Positions 44,072 through 53,987 are shown, numbered from the stretch's first letter. The stretch is 64,000 nucleotides of DNA from Roseinatronobacter alkalisoli (GCF_028745735.1 NZ_JAQZSM010000002.1:124001-188000); one strand, 5' to 3'. The notes: generated by a model from the sequence alone, not told the origin. Program-made: numbers and translations.

Positions 44072-46639
44072 TCAATCCCCAAGCATCCGCGCGACCATTT
44101 CTGCCATGTCGCGGCTTAGTCCGGGATTGCCCGCAATCCGCTGCAATTCGGCCCGGATCAGGGATTGGCGGTTCGTATCAAGGCGTCGCCATGTTTCAAA
44201 TACCGCCGAGTTGCGCGCCGCAGCCTGTGGGTTGACCCCGTCCAGCCGCAGCAGCCAGTCAGCGACCAGTTGGTAACCTGTCCCATTGCTGCGGTGAAAG
44301 CCAGCCGGATTGGCCCCCAGTGCCCCGATGACCGCGCGGAACCTGTTGGGGTTTTTCCAGTCGAACCGGGCATGGCGGGACAGTTCGTCTGTCAGCGGGA
44401 CCGCATGATCCGGGCTAGCATGCAGGATTTGCGCCATGAACCACTTGTCTAGAACCAGACGATCCTGCGCCCAGTGACGGTAGAATTCCGCCCCTTCCTG
44501 TTCGCCCGCGCCAATGGCCAGCAGCGCTGCCCATGCCCCCATCTGTTCGGTCATGTTGTAGGCGCTTTGAAACAGCGCGGCTGCTGCGGTGCCGCCATCG
44601 GCATGAGCCAGAATCGTCACTGCCTGCACCCGAAGCGCCCGGCGTCCGGCATCGCGGGCGGCGGGATCATACGGGCCGGGGGTTTCCATCTGCTGCGCAA
44701 TTCGCGCCAGATCCGGTTCAAGCGCCCGTGCGATGGCTGTTTGCGCGGCGCGGCGCATGTCATATATCATATCCGGATCGGGGGTGTGGCCTGCCTCATG
44801 CAGGGACGCGGCCAGATCATCCTGTTCAGGCAGGCGTAATACCAGTGCGCGAAATGCGGGATCAAGCGTGTCATCGCGCAGCAAGACACGCAGCGCATCG
44901 ATGAAGTTCTGGTCCGGTGCTGTGGTTTGTTGCAGGACCATCGCGTGCAGGTTTTCGCGCGCAAGGCTGCGCCCCGCTTCGAACCTGTTGAACGGGTCGG
45001 TGTCATGGGCCAGCAGCAGCGCGCGTTCATCTGACTGCAGCTTGTGGTGCAGTATTACCGGTGCCGAAAACCCCCGCAGAACAGACGCGACAGGCCGTTC
45101 CGGCAAGTCGTCGAATGTCACCCGCAGGGTCGGGCTGTCCAGTTCCAGAACCTGTGTCGGCAGAATTTCACGGCCATCAGTGCCCATCAGCCCCAGCGCC
45201 ACCGGAATAAGCAACGGCTCCTTCAGGGGTTGGCCGGGGGTTGGTGCCGTATGCTGGCGCAGGGTCAGCGTATAACGCCCGTCCTGCCAGTCTTCGGTGA
45301 CGTCAATGCGCGGGGTGCCTGCCTGCCCATACCAGCGCTTAAACTGCGACAGATCGCGCCCGCCCGCTTCCTCGAAAACCGAAATCCAGTCTTCGATCGT
45401 GCAGGCCTGCCCGTCATGGCGTATGAAATACAGATCCAGGGCTGCGCGATAACGGTCTTCGCCCACCAGAAGGCGCAACATCCGGATCAGTTCCGCGCCC
45501 TTTTCATAGACAGTGGCCGTGTAGAAATTGTTGATCTCCACATAGCTTTCAGGCCGGACCGGGTGGGCAAGCGGGCCTGCATCCTCTCGGAACTGGCGCG
45601 CGCGCAGTGTCAGCACATCCTCGATCCGCTTGACGGCGTGGCTGCGCATGTCGCCCATGAATTGCTGGTCGCGGAAAACGGTCAGCCCCTCTTTCAGGGA
45701 AAGCTGGAACCAGTCGCGGCAGGTGATGCGGTTACCGGTCCAGTTGTGGAAATATTCATGTGCGATGATGCGTTCGATACTGGCGAAATCCGCGTCAGTC
45801 GCCGTTTCGGGGGTCGCCAGAACATATCTGGAATTGAAAATGTTCAGGCCCTTGTTTTCCATCGCGCCCATATTGAAATCATCAACAGCGACAATGTTGA
45901 AAATGTCCAGATCATAGGCGCGGCCATAGACCTGTTCATCCCATGCCATCGACCGTTTCAACGCATCCATGGCATAGGCAGTTTTGCCTTCATCACCGTG
46001 CCGTACCCAGATATTCAGCGTGACGTTGCGCCCGTCCATTGTTGTAAAACTGTCAGTTGTCGCAACCAGATCGCCGCCCACCAATGCAAACAGATAGGCG
46101 GGTTTGGGGTGCGGGTCGTCCCATTCGGCCCAACCGGGACCAGAGTCCACAGGATTGCCATTTGACAGCAACACCGGCAGGTCGCTTTCAATACGAACAC
46201 GGAAACGCGCCATCACATCGGGGCGGTCGGGATAATAGGTGATCTTGCGGAAGCCTTCTGCCTCGCATTGGGTGCAATACATGCCGCCTGACATATACAG
46301 GCCTTCCAGCGCGGTGTTGCCTTCGGGCGCAATCTCTACCTCGGCCTGCCACAGAAACCCGTCCTCCGGCAGGTCAGCGGCAGGTATGGTCAGGCCAGTC
46401 GCGTCCGGTTGTGCCATCAACGACTTGCCATCAATGCTGGCGGAAAGCAGGCGCAGCCCTTCACCATCCAGCCGCAGGTCATGGCCCGGTGTCGCCGCCG
46501 GGTTCGGACGAAAGCGGATTTCGGACAGAACCTGCGTCCTGCCTGGGTGCAGTCGGAACGTCAGCGCGACCGTATCTACCAGAAAGGGGGGCGGCTGATA
46601 ATCGGCCAGAAAAACAGGCTGGGGTGTCGTTTCGCGCAT
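44072..46639 (-). CDS. pepN: Aminopeptidase N (M1 family)
   Basis: Zinc aminopeptidase that removes N-terminal residues from peptides in the cytoplasm. The 855-residue protein has the exopeptidase motif GAMEN in FNMGAMENKGLNIFNSRYVL and the zinc site HEYFHNWTGNR (His294, His298) with the third ligand Glu in LSLKEGLTVFRDQQF. The C-terminal alpha-solenoid extends to MVARMLGD. The ATG at 46639 (MRETTPQPVFLADY) is preferred to the longer open frame. Its neighbour upstream on the same strand is a CAP-domain protein 92 bp away. The 189-bp gap to the convergent kinase holds a small CTGGT-TCCG-ACCAG hairpin (43921-43934). Confidence 0.96.
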   Translation of the reverse strand: MRETTPQPVFLADYQPPPFLVDTVALTFRLHPGRTQVLSEIRFRPNPAATPGHDLRLDGEGLRLLSASIDGKSLMAQPDATGLTIPAADLPEDGFLWQAEVEIAPEGNTALEGLYMSGGMYCTQCEAEGFRKITYYPDRPDVMARFRVRIESDLPVLLSNGNPVDSGPGWAEWDDPHPKPAYLFALVGGDLVATTDSFTTMDGRNVTLNIWVRHGDEGKTAYAMDALKRSMAWDEQVYGRAYDLDIFNIVAVDDFNMGAMENKGLNIFNSRYVLATPETATDADFASIERIIAHEYFHNWTGNRITCRDWFQLSLKEGLTVFRDQQFMGDMRSHAVKRIEDVLTLRARQFREDAGPLAHPVRPESYVEINNFYTATVYEKGAELIRMLRLLVGEDRYRAALDLYFIRHDGQACTIEDWISVFEEAGGRDLSQFKRWYGQAGTPRIDVTEDWQDGRYTLTLRQHTAPTPGQPLKEPLLIPVALGLMGTDGREILPTQVLELDSPTLRVTFDDLPERPVASVLRGFSAPVILHHKLQSDERALLLAHDTDPFNRFEAGRSLARENLHAMVLQQTTAPDQNFIDALRVLLRDDTLDPAFRALVLRLPEQDDLAASLHEAGHTPDPDMIYDMRRAAQTAIARALEPDLARIAQQMETPGPYDPAARDAGRRALRVQAVTILAHADGGTAAAALFQSAYNMTEQMGAWAALLAIGAGEQEGAEFYRHWAQDRLVLDKWFMAQILHASPDHAVPLTDELSRHARFDWKNPNRFRAVIGALGANPAGFHRSNGTGYQLVADWLLRLDGVNPQAAARNSAVFETWRRLDTNRQSLIRAELQRIAGNPGLSRDMAEMVARMLGD

Positions 46640-46731
46640 GCGTTTTCTCCGGCAAGGTGACGGACCGGGTGTAGCCCAGTCGGCAGCTGACAGCAAACAC
46701 CGCTTGGGTCACGCCGCGCGATTGCACAATG

Positions 46732-47178
46732 TCAGCATTCTGCGGCGAATAACTGCACCCAATGGGGGCCAGCGGCGCGCCCGATTCCGACCAGTGTCAG
46801 GCGTCGGTCAAGCATGTTACGCCTGTGTCCGTCCGAACGAAGCCAGGTGCGCATAACCTGAGGTATATCGCGTTGTCCCCTGGCGATATTCTCGGCGGCG
46901 CGACAGATCCCCTGCAACTGCGCGGCGGCGAGCCGGTCCATCATGTCGGCCCCTTCCGGGCTGGCATGGCTGAAATATCCGCGCCGTGCCATGTCGCAGG
47001 CGTGGTCCTGCGCGATGCGTGTCAATTCCGGTGACAGCGCAAGTTTTCCGCGCCCCGCCGCTTCGCGCGCCTGGTTAATTGCGTCCAGATGAATGGCAAG
47101 TTCGTCTTTCACCGGGACGGGGCATGCGAATACTGGCACCGCCCATAGGCTAAGCCAGATGATGAGAATCAGTTTCAT
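46732..47178 (-). CDS. CAP/SCP (PR-1-like) domain protein, exported
   Basis: A 148-residue protein with a signal peptide (MKLILIIWLSLWAVPVFA) and a CAP domain. The family marks are LDAINQAREAAGRGKLAL, AQDHACDMARRGYFSHASPEG with the conserved His and Glu, AENIARGQ in place of GENIA, and MRTWLRSDGHRRNML. Bacterial CAP proteins are secreted; their activity is generally unknown, and some bind sterols, lipids or peptidoglycan. The ATG at 47178 gives a proper signal peptide, whereas the longer frame does not. It is divergent from the photolyase gene (126 bp). Confidence 0.85.
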   Translation of the reverse strand: MKLILIIWLSLWAVPVFACPVPVKDELAIHLDAINQAREAAGRGKLALSPELTRIAQDHACDMARRGYFSHASPEGADMMDRLAAAQLQGICRAAENIARGQRDIPQVMRTWLRSDGHRRNMLDRRLTLVGIGRAAGPHWVQLFAAEC

Positions 47179-47304
47179 TCTGCGCACATGTATATACCCC
47201 TTCCCCAGTTCTTTCACATAGTTGGCCAAGGTAGATCAAGGGTGTGAACATTAAGTGAACAAATTGCCTTGACCCGCGCTTTCCCTGCGATATGTGATGG
47301 CGTC

Positions 47305-48834
47305 ATGAACAGCCCTGTCCTTGTCTGGTTCAAGCGCGATCTGCGCCTTCATGATCATCCTGCGCTGGTGGCTGCGGGGGCGTATGTGCTGCCTGTCTAT
47401 ATTATCGAACCTGACTATTGGGCATTGCCCGACACATCGGGGCGGCAATGGGCGTTCACGGCCCAATGCCTGCAGTCACTGCGCGTGGGGTTGGCGGAAC
47501 GCGGCCAGCCGTTGGTCATCCGCATGGGCGATGCGGTGCAGGAACTGGCGCGGTTGTGCCGGCGCCATCATGTGACGCGCATGATCAGCCATGAAGAAAC
47601 AGGCAATGGCTGGACTTATGCGCGCGATCGTCAGGTCGGGGAATGGGCGCGCAGCGCGGGGGTCGATTGGGTGGAACTGCCACAATCGGGCGTGGTGCGC
47701 CGCCTGCGGTCACGCAATGGCTGGCAAGGGCTGCGGGACGGGTTCATGTCCCTGCCGCTGCTGGACGCCCCACAGGCATTGGCCCCGGTCCTGCCGGAAA
47801 TCACCACATTGCAGCATTTGCCCGATGCGAAGGCCCTGCGCCTGAAACCCGACACCTGCCCGAACCGTCAACGTGGCGGGTATCAGGCCGCGGTGCATAC
47901 ATTACAGACATTTCTGGAAACACGCGGGCAGGGGTACAGGGCGCAAATGTCATCGCCCCTGACGGCGGAACGCGCCTGTTCGCGCCTGTCGCCCCATCTG
48001 GCGTTGGGGGTTCTGTCCCTGCGCGCGGTGGAGCACGCCCGCAAACAGGCGCGGGCCGATCACGCGGGGCAGGGCGGGTGGAATGGCGCACTGAGCAGTT
48101 TCGGCAAACGTCTGGCATGGCATGATCATTTCATCCAGAAACTGGAAGATGCGCCGCAACTGGAAACCCGGTGCCTGCATGCGGCGCATGAAACCCTGCG
48201 TCCACGCGGGCAAAAACGTGATCTGTTGCAGGCGTGGCAGCGGGGCGAAACCGGTGTCCCTTTTGTTGATGCCTGCATGCGCTATCTGAATGCGACCGGC
48301 TGGCTGAATTTCCGCATGCGGGCGATGCTGATGTCCTTTGCCAGCTATCACCTCTGGCTGGATTGGCGCGATTCCGGTCCGCATCTGGCACGGATGTTCA
48401 CCGACTATGAACCGGGGATCCACTGGTCGCAATGCCAGATGCAATCGGGGACCACTGGAATAAACACGATACGGATTTATAACCCGATCAAGCAAGGGCT
48501 GGACCATGACCCTGACGGGCGCTTCATCCGCGCCTGGGTGCCTGAACTGGCCCATGTGCCGCAACAGCATATCCATACCCCCTGGACCTGGTGTGAGGGG
48601 CGGCGTGGATTGGGGCAGCGATACCCCGCGCCGGTTGTTGATCTGGCGCAGGCGGGGAAATTTGCGCGCGAAATGCTGTGGGGGCTGCGCAAACAGGCGG
48701 GATTTCAGGATGTGGCGCAGCTGGTTGCGGCAAGGCATGCCTCGCGGGCAGGACGCAGCGGTGCGGGCGCGCATGGTCAGGGTGTCGCGCGCCGCCGCAA
48801 GGAAGATCCTGCGCAATTGCACCTGGACCTGTGA
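47305..48834 (+). CDS. Cryptochrome/deoxyribodipyrimidine photolyase family protein
   Basis: A 509-residue flavoprotein with the alpha/beta photolyase domain (VLVWFKRDLRLHDHPALVAA) and the helical FAD-binding domain. The latter contains FGKRLAWHDHFIQKLED, FVDACMRYLNATGWLNFRMRAMLMSFA and MFTDYEPGIHWSQCQMQSGTTGINTIRIYNP, including the Asn/Asp near FAD N5 and two conserved tryptophans. It repairs UV dimers with blue light or senses light; the family cannot be split further by eye. The ATG at 47305 is chosen. A degraded DUF2256 gene follows directly, a usual companion of photolyase genes. Confidence 0.9.
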   Translation: MNSPVLVWFKRDLRLHDHPALVAAGAYVLPVYIIEPDYWALPDTSGRQWAFTAQCLQSLRVGLAERGQPLVIRMGDAVQELARLCRRHHVTRMISHEETGNGWTYARDRQVGEWARSAGVDWVELPQSGVVRRLRSRNGWQGLRDGFMSLPLLDAPQALAPVLPEITTLQHLPDAKALRLKPDTCPNRQRGGYQAAVHTLQTFLETRGQGYRAQMSSPLTAERACSRLSPHLALGVLSLRAVEHARKQARADHAGQGGWNGALSSFGKRLAWHDHFIQKLEDAPQLETRCLHAAHETLRPRGQKRDLLQAWQRGETGVPFVDACMRYLNATGWLNFRMRAMLMSFASYHLWLDWRDSGPHLARMFTDYEPGIHWSQCQMQSGTTGINTIRIYNPIKQGLDHDPDGRFIRAWVPELAHVPQQHIHTPWTWCEGRRGLGQRYPAPVVDLAQAGKFAREMLWGLRKQAGFQDVAQLVAARHASRAGRSGAGAHGQGVARRRKEDPAQLHLDL

Positions 48835-48835
48835 C

Positions 48836-48986
48836 ATGGCCCGCATGCGCCGGAAAGCCGACCTGCCGTGGAAAGATTGCGCCGACAGTGCGCGACCTTT
48901 CCACGGCGGGGGAAACCGGGGTGGGACTGGCAGGACATGCGCTGCTTATTGTTCTGGCGGGTGCCGCGCGAAGCAGGTCACACTAA
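48836..48986 (+). pseudogene. Degraded DUF2256-like gene
   Basis: Starting two bases after the photolyase stop, the first frame reads MARMRRKADLPWKDC and RPF. This matches the opening of the short zinc-ribbon family DUF2256 (KxDLPxKxCxxCGRPF), but the second Cys-Gly has become Ser-Ala. The next family block (WDWQDMR) is found two frames on (48922-48942), and the last block (YCS..CRAKQ) returns to the first frame (48947-48975). At least two compensating indels are needed. It is either a true pseudogene or a sequencing artefact; the family assignment is from memory. Confidence 0.5.
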
Positions 48987-48997
48987 GCCCTGCCGGA

Positions 48998-49825
48998 TCA
49001 GTGACGCGCCATGCTTGTATGTGCCTTGCGCCAGACGGTCGGCGGCTGACCTGTTTGCTGCGCGAAGGCGCGTGCAAAATATCCGGGGGTGGAAAACCCC
49101 AGCCCGCGGGCGATCTCCTGCACCGGGACCATGGTTTCCGACAACATGCGCCGTGCTTCATACAGGCGCCGGTCCTGCAGCAGGGCCAGTGCGGTGCGTC
49201 CGCAACTTGCACGGCAGGCGCGGGTCAGATGCGTGGGCGTAACGCCCAGAGCTGCCGCGTAATCCGAAATATTGAATGCGGAACCGAATTCGCGTTCCAG
49301 AAGGGCAGTGTAGCGTGCCGTCAGCCGTTCATTGGCGTTGCGCGGTCCGGCCTGGGTAGTGTCTTTCGCCTGTGCGGCGCGGTGGCGGTCCAGCCAGACC
49401 GACAACAGCCCCAGCTGGCACAGCGCCGCGCGTTCTGCCAGCCGGCGCCCTCCGTCCAGTTCGCGCTGGACGGCATCGACGATCTGGCCAACCTCGGACT
49501 GGGATGTGCCGTCACGCAGGCGTAGATGCAAAGGTGTATCCGGCAGCGTAAGGCCATGGTCGCTACCGAAATAGATGGCCATTCCCTGTACGCGGGTCAT
49601 CGCCTGAAAGCTGAACATGACACCTGCGGGTATGAAGATTGCGTTATGCGGGTGAAATCCCCGCGCGCTGCCCGCGACAGTGATGCGCCCTTGTCCGTGG
49701 GTGAACCACAAAAACAGCGGCTCGTTCAGGGCGCGCAATGTTTCCAGTTGCCATTTCGGGCTATTCGCCAGTTTCGTCAACGGCTGCATGCGCAGGCGCG
49801 ACCGATGTTCAGGTATCTGCATCAT
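48998..49825 (-). CDS. AraC family transcriptional regulator
   Basis: A 275-residue regulator with an N-terminal cupin-like sensor half (PHNAIFIPAGVMFSFQAMTRVQGMAIYFGSD) and a C-terminal AraC double helix-turn-helix. The first HTH includes FNISDYAAALGVTPTHLTRACRASCGRTALALL, and the second ends with VQEIARGLGFSTPGYFARAFAQQTGQPPTVWR. The ligand is not known. It lies downstream of miaA on the same strand (146-bp gap) and converges on the photolyase/DUF2256 end. The start may be the ATG at 49825 or 49822; GGGGGA lies upstream. Confidence 0.9.
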   Translation of the reverse strand: MMQIPEHRSRLRMQPLTKLANSPKWQLETLRALNEPLFLWFTHGQGRITVAGSARGFHPHNAIFIPAGVMFSFQAMTRVQGMAIYFGSDHGLTLPDTPLHLRLRDGTSQSEVGQIVDAVQRELDGGRRLAERAALCQLGLLSVWLDRHRAAQAKDTTQAGPRNANERLTARYTALLEREFGSAFNISDYAAALGVTPTHLTRACRASCGRTALALLQDRRLYEARRMLSETMVPVQEIARGLGFSTPGYFARAFAQQTGQPPTVWRKAHTSMARH

Positions 49826-49971
49826 TTGTCACATGTCCCCCAAGACCTTGGCGAGAGTAAGACCATCGCGGCGCAGAAAAAGACAAATCCCTTCCGGGTA
49901 TGTGTGAATTGGCTCAGTTTCCTGACGGACGTGGCATATCTGTGACTCTGACTTTGGTGGGAAACGGGCCC

Positions 49972-50871
49972 TCAGGGAAGCAAAATCCAGCCCTGCATGC
50001 GGTTGCGAAACCATGTCCGCTGGCGCTTGGCGTATTGGCGCGTGGCAAGTTTAGCGGCATCGATGGCATCAGGTAACGATATGTGGCCCTGAAGGTGGGC
50101 AATCAGTTCCGGTGCGCCGATGGCTTTGGTCCAGGGGGCACCCGGTTGCCAGTGCGGCAGTGCTGCGCGCGCTTCATCCAGCGCCCCTGCCGCAATCATC
50201 TGCTCAAAGCGCGAATCGATTCGCGCGTTCAGCCAGTCTTTGGGCGGGCGCAGCACATAGGGCGTGGTGTCCCTTTGCGCCAGCAATGGCGGTGGCGTAT
50301 CATCCTGCCAGCTTGCCAGCCCGCGCCCGGTGGTGCGCAGCACTTCCCAGGCGCGCTGAATACGGGCGGGATTGGCGGTGTCGATCCTTGCAGCCGTTGC
50401 CGCGTCCAGTTCCGCCAGAAGTGCTGCCGCGCCCTGATCCGCCATGCGCTGGTCTGCGTCAGCGCGGATTGCGGCGGGGGTCGGCGGGATTTCGACCAAT
50501 CCTTCGGTCAGCGCACGAAAATAAAGTCCGGTTCCGCCCACAATGACCGCGTTGGGGTATTGCGCCAGCAGTGGCCGCAAGGCGCGCAGCCAGTGCCCCA
50601 CGGACCAGTCCTGTCCACGCGCGACGCAGCCATACAGGAAATGCCGCGCCTGTGCGGTATCATGGTCATCCGGGCGCGCGCTCAGGACACGCCACATGTC
50701 ATAGACCTGCAACGCATCTGCGTTGATGATGACCCGCCCCTGCGCGCGTGCAAGCCAAAGCGCCAGCGCTGATTTGCCGCTTGCGGTCGGCCCGGCCAGC
50801 AGGACCGGCCGTTTCGTATCCGGTGGCTGCTTTTGCACCTGTTGCAGCGCCCGTTCCGAAGGGTCGGTCAT
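49972..50871 (-). CDS. miaA: tRNA dimethylallyltransferase
   Basis: Adds the dimethylallyl group to A37 of tRNAs reading codons that start with U. The roughly 299-residue protein shows the P-loop LLAGPTASGKSALALWLA, INADALQVYDMW, the conserved PDDHDTAQARHFLYG, VIVGGTGLYFRALTEGL and the C-terminal RQYAKRQRTWFRNRM. The start is ATG 50871 (AGGA at correct distance) or ATG 50880 three codons earlier. It is divergent from pyrH with a 118-bp spacer. Isoprenoid supply for this reaction comes from dxr further along. Confidence 0.95.
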   Translation of the reverse strand: MTDPSERALQQVQKQPPDTKRPVLLAGPTASGKSALALWLARAQGRVIINADALQVYDMWRVLSARPDDHDTAQARHFLYGCVARGQDWSVGHWLRALRPLLAQYPNAVIVGGTGLYFRALTEGLVEIPPTPAAIRADADQRMADQGAAALLAELDAATAARIDTANPARIQRAWEVLRTTGRGLASWQDDTPPPLLAQRDTTPYVLRPPKDWLNARIDSRFEQMIAAGALDEARAALPHWQPGAPWTKAIGAPELIAHLQGHISLPDAIDAAKLATRQYAKRQRTWFRNRMQGWILLP

Positions 50872-50989
50872 TTCCTGCATTCCTGCCCGCTTTCACATTG
50901 AACCTGCGCCCGTTTTCCGACATTTTGCAGCGTGACGAAAGTGCCCTGCCGGAAGATATGCCGCGCCAGCCATGAAAAAGGATTGCCCC

Positions 50990-51721
50990 ATGAGCGAAGC
51001 CACTGAAACCCGCACGACATACAAGCGTGTGATGCTGAAAATTTCGGGCGAGGCGCTGATGGGGGATCAGGGTTATGGGCTGCACCCGCCAACCGTCGCG
51101 CGTATCGCGCAGGAAGTCAAATCCGTGCATGATATGGGGGTTGAAATCTGCATGGTGATCGGGGGCGGGAATATCTTTCGCGGGTTGCAAGGTTCGGCGC
51201 AGGGGATGGAACGCACCACGGCTGATTACATGGGCATGCTGGCCACGGTGATGAACGCGCTGGCCATGCAGGCCGCGCTGGAAGACCTGGGTGTGTTCAC
51301 CCGCGTTATCAGCGCCATTCCGATGGATCAGGTCTGTGAACCCTATATCCGCCGCCGCGCGGTGCGCCATCTGGAGAAGAAGCGCGTGTGCATTTTTGCT
51401 GCGGGCACCGGCAACCCTTATTTTACCACTGATACCGCCGCCACGTTGCGCGCCAATGAAATGGCCTGCGAAGCCATTTTCAAGGGCACCAAGGTGGATG
51501 GCGTCTATGACAAGGATCCCAAGAAGCATGCCGATGCGCGGCGCTTCGACACCATCAGCTTTGATGATGTTCTGGTAAAGCACCTGCAGGTCATGGATGC
51601 GTCTGCCATTGCGCTGGCGCGCGACAATCATCTGCCGATCATTGTGTTTTCGCTGGATGAACCCGGCGGGTTCAGCGGAATTCTGCGCGGCGAAGGCACA
51701 TATACCCGCGTTTCGGACTAA
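50990..51721 (+). CDS. pyrH: Uridylate kinase
   Basis: Phosphorylates UMP to UDP and is allosterically controlled in most bacteria. The 243-residue amino-acid-kinase-fold protein has the nucleotide-binding [48 protein letters not shown], and [19 protein letters not shown] with the UMP-binding Thr and Asp, then [12 protein letters not shown]. The ATG at 50990 follows AAGGA. It begins the pyrH-frr-uppS-cdsA-dxr-rseP run. A short hairpin TAAGCC/GGCTTA (51719-51741) spans its stop codon. Confidence 0.96.
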   Translation: MSEATETRTTYKRVMLKISGEALMGDQGYGLHPPTVARIAQEVKSVHDMGVEICMVIGGGNIFRGLQGSAQGMERTTADYMGMLATVMNALAMQAALEDLGVFTRVISAIPMDQVCEPYIRRRAVRHLEKKRVCIFAAGTGNPYFTTDTAATLRANEMACEAIFKGTKVDGVYDKDPKKHADARRFDTISFDDVLVKHLQVMDASAIALARDNHLPIIVFSLDEPGGFSGILRGEGTYTRVSD

Positions 51722-51821
51722 GCCGGGGCAACGCGGGCTTACAAAGCTGCAGCGTTGGCGCTAGAAGACGGAATAGCATGCTGCATCACGCGATGCTGGC
51801 CCAGTGACAGGGAAAAGAAAG

Positions 51822-52385
51822 ATGTCAGAAGAGATTGAGATTGATCTGGATGATCTGAAACGCCGCATGGACGGGGCGATGGCGGCATTGAAAACCGAAT
51901 TCGGATCGTTGCGCACGGGGCGGGGTTCGGCTTCGATGCTGGAACCGATCATGGTGGACGCATATGGCCAGATGACCCCCATCAACCAGGTCGGTACCGT
52001 CAACGTGCCGGAACCCCGCATGGTGACAATCAATGTCTGGGACAAGGGGCTTGTGGGCAAGGTGGAACGCGCAATCCGCGAGTCGGGCCTTGGCATCAAC
52101 CCGCAACTGAACGGCACCATCATCATGTTGCCGATCCCCGAACTGAACGAAGAACGCCGCCGTGACCTGACTCGTGTGGCCGCGCAATATGCCGAACACG
52201 CGCGCGTGGCGATCCGCAACCTGCGTCGTGACGGCATGGACCAGATCAAGAAGGCCAAGGCCGCGGGCATGTCCGAAGACGAACAGAAGCTGTGGTCCGA
52301 GGAAATTCAGGATCTGACTGACAGCTATATTTCGCAGGTCGACAAGGCCCTTGATGGCAAGCAGGAAGAAATCATGCAGGTCTGA
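51822..52385 (+). CDS. frr: Ribosome-recycling factor
   Basis: Dissociates post-termination ribosomes together with EF-G. The 187-residue protein has [28 protein letters not shown] near the N-terminus, and the hinge and helical domain with [26 protein letters not shown]. The C-terminal helix shows [25 protein letters not shown] and [19 protein letters not shown]. The ATG at 51822 has GGGAAAAGAAAG before it. It sits between pyrH and uppS, a conserved position. All family residues appear present. Confidence 0.97.
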   Translation: MSEEIEIDLDDLKRRMDGAMAALKTEFGSLRTGRGSASMLEPIMVDAYGQMTPINQVGTVNVPEPRMVTINVWDKGLVGKVERAIRESGLGINPQLNGTIIMLPIPELNEERRRDLTRVAAQYAEHARVAIRNLRRDGMDQIKKAKAAGMSEDEQKLWSEEIQDLTDSYISQVDKALDGKQEEIMQV

Positions 52386-52431
52386 CTCAGGTCGCGCGTT
52401 CCGCCACGTACCTGATTGGAGGGTCCTTTGA

Positions 52432-53181
52432 ATGATGTTTGACAAGTCCGCCCAGCCGGGCCGCGAAGACCCCGCCACGCCCGGTGCCCTGCATGTTGCT
52501 GTCATCATGGACGGGAACGGGCGCTGGGCGCAGAACAGGGGCTGGCCGCGTCTGGTCGGGCATCGCAAAGGGGCGGAACGGGTACGCAAACTGGTCGAGG
52601 CCTGCCCCGACCTTGGCATCCGCTACCTGACGCTTTATGCGTTTTCGACGGAAAACTGGAAGCGCTCCACCGAAGAAGTTCTGGGGCTGATGACGCTGTT
52701 TGCCCGCTATATCCGGCGCGAAGCGGACCGCATGAAGCGTGAAGGCGTGCGCCTGCGCTTCATCGGGGACAGAACGCGGCTGGATGATGATCTGCAGGCG
52801 CTGATCCGCTGGATCGAAGCAGAAACCGCAGAAAATGACAGGGTGCATCTGTCGGTTGCACTGAATTATGGCGGGCGCGATGAAATTGTGCGTGCGACGC
52901 GCGCCATGGTGCAGGATGTGGCCGCAGGCACGCTGTCGGCAGAGCAGATCAGCGACGCCACCATATCGCGCTACCTGGACACGCGCGATCTGCCCGATCC
53001 TGACCTGGTGGTGCGCACATCGGGGGAAACACGGGTATCGAACTTCCTGCTGTGGCAGGCGGCCTATGCAGAGTATGTCTTTACACCGACTCTCTGGCCG
53101 GATTTTACCCCGGCGACCATGGGAACCATTCTGAAGGACTTTGCCGTCCGTGAGCGCCGCTTCGGCGGGGTCAAAACGTGA
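52432..53181 (+). CDS. uppS: Isoprenyl transferase (undecaprenyl diphosphate synthase)
   Basis: cis-Prenyltransferase that makes the C55 lipid carrier for peptidoglycan and O-antigen. The 249-residue chain has the catalytic HVAVIMDGNGRWAQNRG, GHRKGAERVRKLVEACPDLGI, LYAFSTENWKRS, ALNYGGRDEIVRA, and DPDLVVRTSGETRVSNFLLWQAAYAEY with the substrate-binding Arg and Glu. Start ATG 52432 or 52435 behind GGAGGG. The TGA overlaps the cdsA GTG start. The following dxr belongs to the same isoprenoid supply. Confidence 0.96.
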   Translation: MMFDKSAQPGREDPATPGALHVAVIMDGNGRWAQNRGWPRLVGHRKGAERVRKLVEACPDLGIRYLTLYAFSTENWKRSTEEVLGLMTLFARYIRREADRMKREGVRLRFIGDRTRLDDDLQALIRWIEAETAENDRVHLSVALNYGGRDEIVRATRAMVQDVAAGTLSAEQISDATISRYLDTRDLPDPDLVVRTSGETRVSNFLLWQAAYAEYVFTPTLWPDFTPATMGTILKDFAVRERRFGGVKT

Positions 53182-53987
53182 GCGGGGCCAGTTTTACTGA
53201 TCTGCGCGCGCGCGCGTTGTCGGGGCTGGCGATGGCCCTGATCGGAATCGGGGCCGTGTGGGCGGGCGGATTGCCGTTTGAATTGCTGGTCTGTGCCCTG
53301 ACCGGGTTGATGATCTGGGAACTGACCCGCATGCTGGACCCCGCTGCGCCCTTTGGCAAGGCTGAAGGCGCAGGGTTTACGGCTGCTGTCGCGCTGTGGG
53401 TGTTTTCCGCGAAGCTGTCAGGGGGCCTGCTTCTGGGGGCGTTGGTGCTGGCCGTGCTGTTGCTGGCATGGCGTTTCCCGAAGGACCGGGGAATTGCCGC
53501 AGCCTATCTGGCACTGATCCTGTTCGCGGGGTTGGGGCTGATTGTGCTGCGCAATGTCTATGGCTGGGAATGGGTGCTGTGGCTGGTACTTCTGGTCATA
53601 GGGTCTGATGTGGCAGGGTATTTTGCGGGCCGTATCATGGGCGGGCCGAAGCTGTGGCCGCGTGTCAGCCCGAAGAAAACATGGTCGGGCACTGTTGCGG
53701 GCTGGGTCGTCGCGGTCGCTGTCGGCTGGGCCTTCATGGGGGTGCTGGGTGGCGGTGCCGGATTGGTGATTATCTCCGTTCTGGTGGCGATGGCCGGGCA
53801 GGCGGGGGATATCGCCGAAAGCGCGATCAAGCGCCATAGCGGGGTCAAGGATAGTTCGAACCTGATTCCCGGCCATGGCGGTGTCATGGATCGGTTTGAT
53901 GCCATGATAGCTGCTGCGCTGATGGTCCTTTTGCTGATCGAAACCGGCCTGATGGGGTTGGCGCTGGCGCAACCGGCCGGGATATAG
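53178..53987 (+). CDS. cdsA: Phosphatidate cytidylyltransferase
   Basis: Converts phosphatidic acid and CTP to CDP-diacylglycerol, the precursor of all membrane phospholipids. The 269-residue protein has eight or so hydrophobic helices. The C-terminal CDP-OH signature runs from SDVAGYFAGRIMGGPKLWPRVSPKKTWSG through QAGDIAESAIKRHSGVKDSSNLIPGHGGVMDRFD, with all charged residues. The start is GTG at 53178, overlapping the uppS stop (GTGA), so translation is coupled. It is followed 3 bp later by dxr. Confidence 0.95.
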   Translation: MSGASFTDLRARALSGLAMALIGIGAVWAGGLPFELLVCALTGLMIWELTRMLDPAAPFGKAEGAGFTAAVALWVFSAKLSGGLLLGALVLAVLLLAWRFPKDRGIAAAYLALILFAGLGLIVLRNVYGWEWVLWLVLLVIGSDVAGYFAGRIMGGPKLWPRVSPKKTWSGTVAGWVVAVAVGWAFMGVLGGGAGLVIISVLVAMAGQAGDIAESAIKRHSGVKDSSNLIPGHGGVMDRFDAMIAAALMVLLLIETGLMGLALAQPAGI

